Source of the DNA: Bacteroidales bacterium
GTDB lineage: Bacteria; Bacteroidota; Bacteroidia; Bacteroidales; SMBSF39
DNA: 25,944 bases
Direction of reading: 5' to 3'
Assembly: GCA_021107685.1 (NCBI GenBank)
Contig: JAIOSH010000261.1
Coordinates: 1 to 25,944 of the forward strand
Shown piece after piece: positions 22,502-25,944 of the stretch (the stretch's first letter is position 1; every line of letters begins with the position of its first letter). A program made the translations under genes and the position numbers. The notes under the pieces were generated by a model, which worked only from the letters and a program-made list of their open reading frames with translations, did no database searches and had not been told where the DNA came from.

Positions 22502-25219
22502 TTATTTTATTATCATTTTTTTTATTGAAATAAATTTTCCTGCTTTCATCTTATAAAAGTATATACCTGAAGAACACAATTCTCCTGTATTATTCCTCCT
22601 GTCCCAGATAACTTCATAATTTCCTGCTTTCAAATCATTATTAATTAATGTTTTAATTTTTTGTCCATTAATATTATATACCTCAAGCAATACTTTTACA
22701 TTTTCTTTAATACCATAAGATATTGTAGTTTGATAATCAAATGGATTTGGATAATTATCACCTAAATAATCTGAAGTCATATTAACATTTTCTACAAGTG
22801 CTTTAATCTCTAATATTGCTGTTTCAAACGACCCAAATGAATCTGAATAATCAGGGTTATAATTAAATTCAACATCTTTATATTGCTCTTCGCTGTTATC
22901 CCAATACTTCATTGTAATCGTATTTCCTGATATGAACCCATCAATTTTATCAGTAGAAGAATCATCTGAAGTTGCAGCAATTAATAATGGTTTTTCAGTA
23001 TTATCAGATAAAATACCTGCACCAACACAAATATCTCCATCATAAATACCAATTTCATCACCGGCTAATGAATTAATATTATTAAGTTTTGAACAATTAA
23101 TAATAATACTCATTGGTTTGAATGGATATCCTTTATTTATTTTTTCAAAATGAACGGATTGATTAAAATCAGTAACAAGCTCTTGCTGTAAATATGACTT
23201 ATATGGTTCATTAATTGTTAAAGTTGTATTTGAATTTACTTTGACATAGTATCCTTCACCTGCTTCAAAATTATTAATAAAATTAACCCATCCATAATCC
23301 GGTAAATTTTCAATAGTATTACCTTTCTGGTCAATTACTTTAATCAGAATACCGGAATTTATCAAAGGTTTAACTGCTAATAAAGCATCTTGCGGACTAA
23401 TACACGGGTATCCAATTATATTCCATCCTAATGTAAGAGGTATTTCAACAGGACATTGAACTGTAGGTCCACACACTATTAATTGTGAATTATTATTAAC
23501 TTTGATATAGTATCCTTCAGTTATTTCCATTTTATTAATAAAATTTAACCAGCCATACTCCGGAAATTCCTCAACAGTATTCCCTCTTTCATCCATAACC
23601 TTAAATAAATGACCGGCATTAATCAATGGTTGAACAATTTCAAGCATATCCATACTTGCATGAATTGTATTGAACGACATAATATTCCAACCGGTATTTA
23701 AAGTAATATTTTGATAATTACCGCTGATAACTGCTAATTTAATACCGACAGAACCAAGATTTTCAAAAGTTCCGCTACCGGAAATATAAATTACCTGAAC
23801 ATTTTCATAGAAGGTTTGTCCATTGGATTCCCAGAACTTATATGTTATATTATTCCCTTCAATAAAACCATCTATTTCAGAAGTATTAGGATCATCAGCA
23901 GAGGCGATAATCTGAATATAAGGTGGTATTTCACTAATTAGTTTTGCTGTACCAACGCAAATATCTCCATCAAAAATACCAATTTCATCATTAGCATTCA
24001 TATTAACTCCCTCAATTTGTGCACTAAAAACAGTGAAAGTCATAGGAAGATATGCACTTCCCTGCCATACAGGTATAAAATGATCATTATAAATTGTTAT
24101 ATATAAACTTGAGGATTCACCATCACCGCAATCATTTTTACCATAAACAGCTATATCGCCTGATATTGCCGTTTCTGTAAAATTAACAGTTATTTCATTT
24201 GTTCCATAACCGGATGATATATATGCTTCTGTGGGTAAAGACCATACATAAGTATCAGCATTTGGAATTAAATCAATATAATAATGTACACCGGATTGTC
24301 CAGCGTAAACTAAAGTTTCACCTATTATGGGGCCTGCCGGTGAAGGTAATGAATTAACTTCTACGGTAATAATAGTCTCCTCTGATATTAGTCCATTTTC
24401 ATTTACAATCAAAGAAATATTTTTTTCTCCAACTGTTGTCCAATTTATTGTAAAAGGACCCTGTCCCGAACCAGATAATATTGTTGCCCCGTCAAAATCC
24501 CAATAATAAGTTGCCGTATCAGAAGCATTACCTGTATATCTAACCATCACATTTTCATCACAACAAATTATAGTATCGGATACTTTAAAATAAGAAGTTG
24601 GTAGGTCAGGTAATAATGATACTTCTAATAAATCATTATCATATAAGCAAGGATCAAAATATTTACTTATTTGAGAGTTAGCATCTCTATAATATTCTCC
24701 TCCATTCATCAAAAAACCTTTAAACTCAATACCAGCCAACTGAGTATAATCCTCTATTTTTATTTGAAATTGTAAAAAACCTTTAAAATCAGTATCAACT
24801 TCATTCATAAATAAAGGGTTTGCCATAGGAAAGCTCGCTTCTGTAATTATGGCATATCTTGAGCTTGTATTATTTGCATCATTTACAATATTATACTTTG
24901 AAATACCGGCAAATTCACCTTGTATTAATTCAAGTTTTCTATAATGTATTTTTCGCGGAAAATTAATATTACCAGGAATACCTCGTATATTCTCTCCAAA
25001 AGCAAATGTATTATAATTAAAATAAATTTGCATATCACTTTGATATGTACCTTCCTGATTACATTTTACTTCAACGTCAAATTGAAATATTGATGGATTA
25101 CCAGAAATAACTTTTGCATTTGTAAAACGCCATGTAAGCTGAGGTTGCTGAGCTTCAGATAGAAATGCAAAAAATAATAAAATCGCTAAAAAAAATGTTC
25201 TTGTTTTCATTTTATTCAT
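22502..25219 (-). CDS. Large secreted T9SS cargo protein with PKD-like domains and two duplicated modules
   Basis: 905 residues. Signal peptide 1-23 (FFLAILLFFAFLSEAQQ). Residues about 27-200 look like a cohesin-like or beta-sandwich domain; 210-375 contain PKD-like parts (YYWDFDGATILSG, SLPSPAGPI, YVWSLPTEAYISS). Module A occurs at about 385-497 (DEIGIFDGDICVGTAKL, DGFIEGNNITYKFWE) and 690-805 (DEIGIYDGDICVGAGIL, DGFISGNTITMKYWD). Module B occurs at about 505-580 and 595-670 (GWNIMSF / GWNIIGY, PLINAG / PLINSG, YGWLNFIN / YGWVNFIN, EGYYIKVN / EGYYVKVN). Residues 815-905 are a T9SS type A sorting tail (NYPNPFDYQTTISYGI, YNINGQKIKTL, SSGIYFYKMKAGKF). It is exported by Sec then T9SS and likely anchored at the cell surface; enzymatic activity is not seen. 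Confidence 0.92.
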   Translation of the reverse strand: MNKMKTRTFFLAILLFFAFLSEAQQPQLTWRFTNAKVISGNPSIFQFDVEVKCNQEGTYQSDMQIYFNYNTFAFGENIRGIPGNINFPRKIHYRKLELIQGEFAGISKYNIVNDANNTSSRYAIITEASFPMANPLFMNEVDTDFKGFLQFQIKIEDYTQLAGIEFKGFLMNGGEYYRDANSQISKYFDPCLYDNDLLEVSLLPDLPTSYFKVSDTIICCDENVMVRYTGNASDTATYYWDFDGATILSGSGQGPFTINWTTVGEKNISLIVNENGLISEETIITVEVNSLPSPAGPIIGETLVYAGQSGVHYYIDLIPNADTYVWSLPTEAYISSGYGTNEITVNFTETAISGDIAVYGKNDCGDGESSSLYITIYNDHFIPVWQGSAYLPMTFTVFSAQIEGVNMNANDEIGIFDGDICVGTAKLISEIPPYIQIIASADDPNTSEIDGFIEGNNITYKFWESNGQTFYENVQVIYISGSGTFENLGSVGIKLAVISGNYQNITLNTGWNIMSFNTIHASMDMLEIVQPLINAGHLFKVMDERGNTVEEFPEYGWLNFINKMEITEGYYIKVNNNSQLIVCGPTVQCPVEIPLTLGWNIIGYPCISPQDALLAVKPLINSGILIKVIDQKGNTIENLPDYGWVNFINNFEAGEGYYVKVNSNTTLTINEPYKSYLQQELVTDFNQSVHFEKINKGYPFKPMSIIINCSKLNNINSLAGDEIGIYDGDICVGAGILSDNTEKPLLIAATSDDSSTDKIDGFISGNTITMKYWDNSEEQYKDVEFNYNPDYSDSFGSFETAILEIKALVENVNMTSDYLGDNYPNPFDYQTTISYGIKENVKVLLEVYNINGQKIKTLINNDLKAGNYEVIWDRRNNTGELCSSGIYFYKMKAGKFISIKKMIIK

Positions 25220-25520
25220 GTTTTAAATTAATACAAAATATTTATTTCAATATTTTATGCTATGAAAAAACGAAAAGTTACCCTTTTTAAAAAAGATTGA
25301 AAAAAAGTAGCTAATCAGTATTAACAATAAAAAATTTCTTGGTAAATATTATTATTAGGGGAATAGGGGAAATATGGTATAATGGATATCAATACCTCTA
25401 TACCCAGAACTCGCGAAAACCAGCGATGGTCAGAAAAAATTCGCTAGTTAACCCTGTAATGTATCAGGGGGTACTTAAATTATTTGGAAAAATTGTTAAA
25501 TTGCTACATTGTTATAACTT
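25220..25520. other. Non-coding region upstream of the T9SS cargo gene
   Basis: No convincing gene; a frame of 93 codons (25339-25620) lies across repeat sequence and has no family resemblance. A near-consensus TATTTTG on the minus strand close to the cargo start is one base short of TAnnTTTG. A palindromic fragment around AACCCTGTAATGTATCAGGG (25449-25468) is visible. Confidence 0.35.
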
Positions 25521-25521
25521 G

Positions 25522-25542
25522 TCCCGATTATTCAGCGATTTT
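25522..25542 (+). repeat. Short dispersed repeat TCCCGAnnAnTCAGCGATTTT, copy 2
   Basis: TCCCGATTATTCAGCGATTT, near-identical to the copy at 4423 and inverted relative to the copy at 25809-25829. Confidence 0.55.
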
Positions 25543-25623
25543 CTAAAGGTAATTAACTTTAGAAAAATGAAATATAAATGTTTGTATTTTAGGCATATGG
25601 ATTACAATATACTAGATTAAAAT

Positions 25624-25728
25624 ATGGCGGGATGATTTTTTGTGGATTTTCGTGTCTTTGTGTTTTAGTGGCATTTTTTCTTCCGCCACAAAAGCACTAA
25701 AACACAAAATCCCACTAAGTACCGCCAT
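25624..25728 (+). repeat. Imperfect hairpin repeat of the TTTGTGTTTTAGTGGC type
   Basis: Outer arms ATGGCGG (25624-25630) and CCGCCAT (25722-25728), inner perfect 14-bp arms TTTGTGTTTTAGTG (25657-25670) and CACTAAAACACAAA (25695-25708). The same type of sequence sits inside MITE copy 1. Confidence 0.65.
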
Positions 25729-25808
25729 AATTTAAATTAGTTTTTTGTTTTATATTTTCCTGGTTGTCATAAGATTAATAATAAAATACTTAAATAAATA
25801 TCCATCAA

Positions 25809-25829
25809 AAAATCGCTGAGTACTCGGGA
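25809..25829 (-). repeat. Short dispersed repeat, copy 3 (inverted)
   Basis: Reverse complement reads TCCCGAGTACTCAGCGATTT, facing copy 2 about 270 bp away, so the pair brackets the hairpin repeat at 25624-25728. Confidence 0.5.
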
Positions 25830-25873
25830 TGGTACTTGTCATTTGTGATTTTTAATATTTATTTAAACTTTCG

Positions 25874-25893
25874 GACTTTATGGACGAACACTT
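25874..25893 (+). mobile_element. Lone right end of the MITE-like family
   Basis: GACTTTATGGACGAACACT matches the right ends at 4731 and 10883, but TAATTA does not follow (CTTAAA instead) and no clear left end was found upstream. It is a degenerate or partial copy. The last 50 bases of the window show nothing recognisable. Confidence 0.45.
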
Positions 25894-25944
25894 AAAGCAT
25901 TTAACAGTAATCTAAAAATCTATTTCCACTGTTGCGGGACAATG

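Noticed and set aside
25339..25620. 93-codon plus-strand frame near the window end
   Set aside because: It crosses a dispersed repeat, has odd composition and no recognisable domain or signal.
1..25944. CRISPR array, tRNA or rRNA genes
   Set aside because: No regularly spaced direct repeats with unique spacers, and no tRNA- or rRNA-like sequence was recognised by eye.

Overview
This is an AT-rich (roughly 30-35% G+C by eye) chromosomal window from a member of the Bacteroidota, probably an environmental or uncultured Bacteroidales/Cytophagales-type organism. The evidence is a protein with a type IX secretion (T9SS) C-terminal signal, a TonB-dependent receptor with an N-terminal carboxypeptidase-regulatory-like domain, an LptE-family lipoprotein next to SecG and GroES/GroEL, promoters of the Bacteroidota type (TTTG, 18-19 bp, TAnnTTTG), and almost no Shine-Dalgarno sequences.

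Layout. 1-404 (minus): 5' part of a YjbQ/UPF0047 gene, cut by the window edge. 491-1865 (plus): a PspC-domain protein and a LiaF/toast-rack-like membrane protein. 1983-4319 (plus): a TonB-dependent receptor whose stop codon lies inside the end of a MITE-like repeat. 4900-7972 (plus): a sigma-54 activator (bEBP), lptE, a TPR-like hypothetical and secG, followed by 8582-10545 groES-groEL with a strong terminator. 11109-12536 (minus): a membrane protein with an extremely basic N-terminal half, divergent from dnaG (12653-14599, TTG start). 14636-18038 (minus): a three-gene beta-oxidation/CoA operon (enoyl-CoA hydratase, 3-hydroxyacyl-CoA dehydrogenase, SCP-x-type thiolase) with a good promoter, a perfect palindrome in the leader and two consensus Shine-Dalgarno sites that are atypical for this genome. 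18656-20571 (plus): an ECF sigma factor overlapping a gene for a one-piece protein with a cytoplasmic N-terminus, an inner-membrane helix, a long linker and an outer-membrane beta-barrel. 20655-21404 (minus): an outer-membrane beta-barrel protein. 21696-22400 (plus): a TPR lipoprotein. 22502-25219 (minus): a large T9SS cargo protein with an A-B-B-A internal repeat order. 25220-25944: repeats with no convincing gene.

The intergenic regions carry a dispersed family of non-coding elements (about 140-440 bp) sharing about 24-bp inverted ends of the type TAATTAGTGTTTGTCCATAA. There are four whole copies (4313-4754, 8103-8243, 10755-10906, 10901-11054; the last two share one TAATTA) and one lone end near 25874. 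Some carry other hairpin repeats inside.

The most interesting candidates are the ECF sigma / trans-envelope barrel pair (a possible single-polypeptide outer-membrane-to-sigma signalling device), the repeat family with its shared TAATTA junction, and the CoA operon with foreign-looking ribosome binding sites and a leader palindrome. No tRNA, rRNA, CRISPR array or transposase gene was seen.
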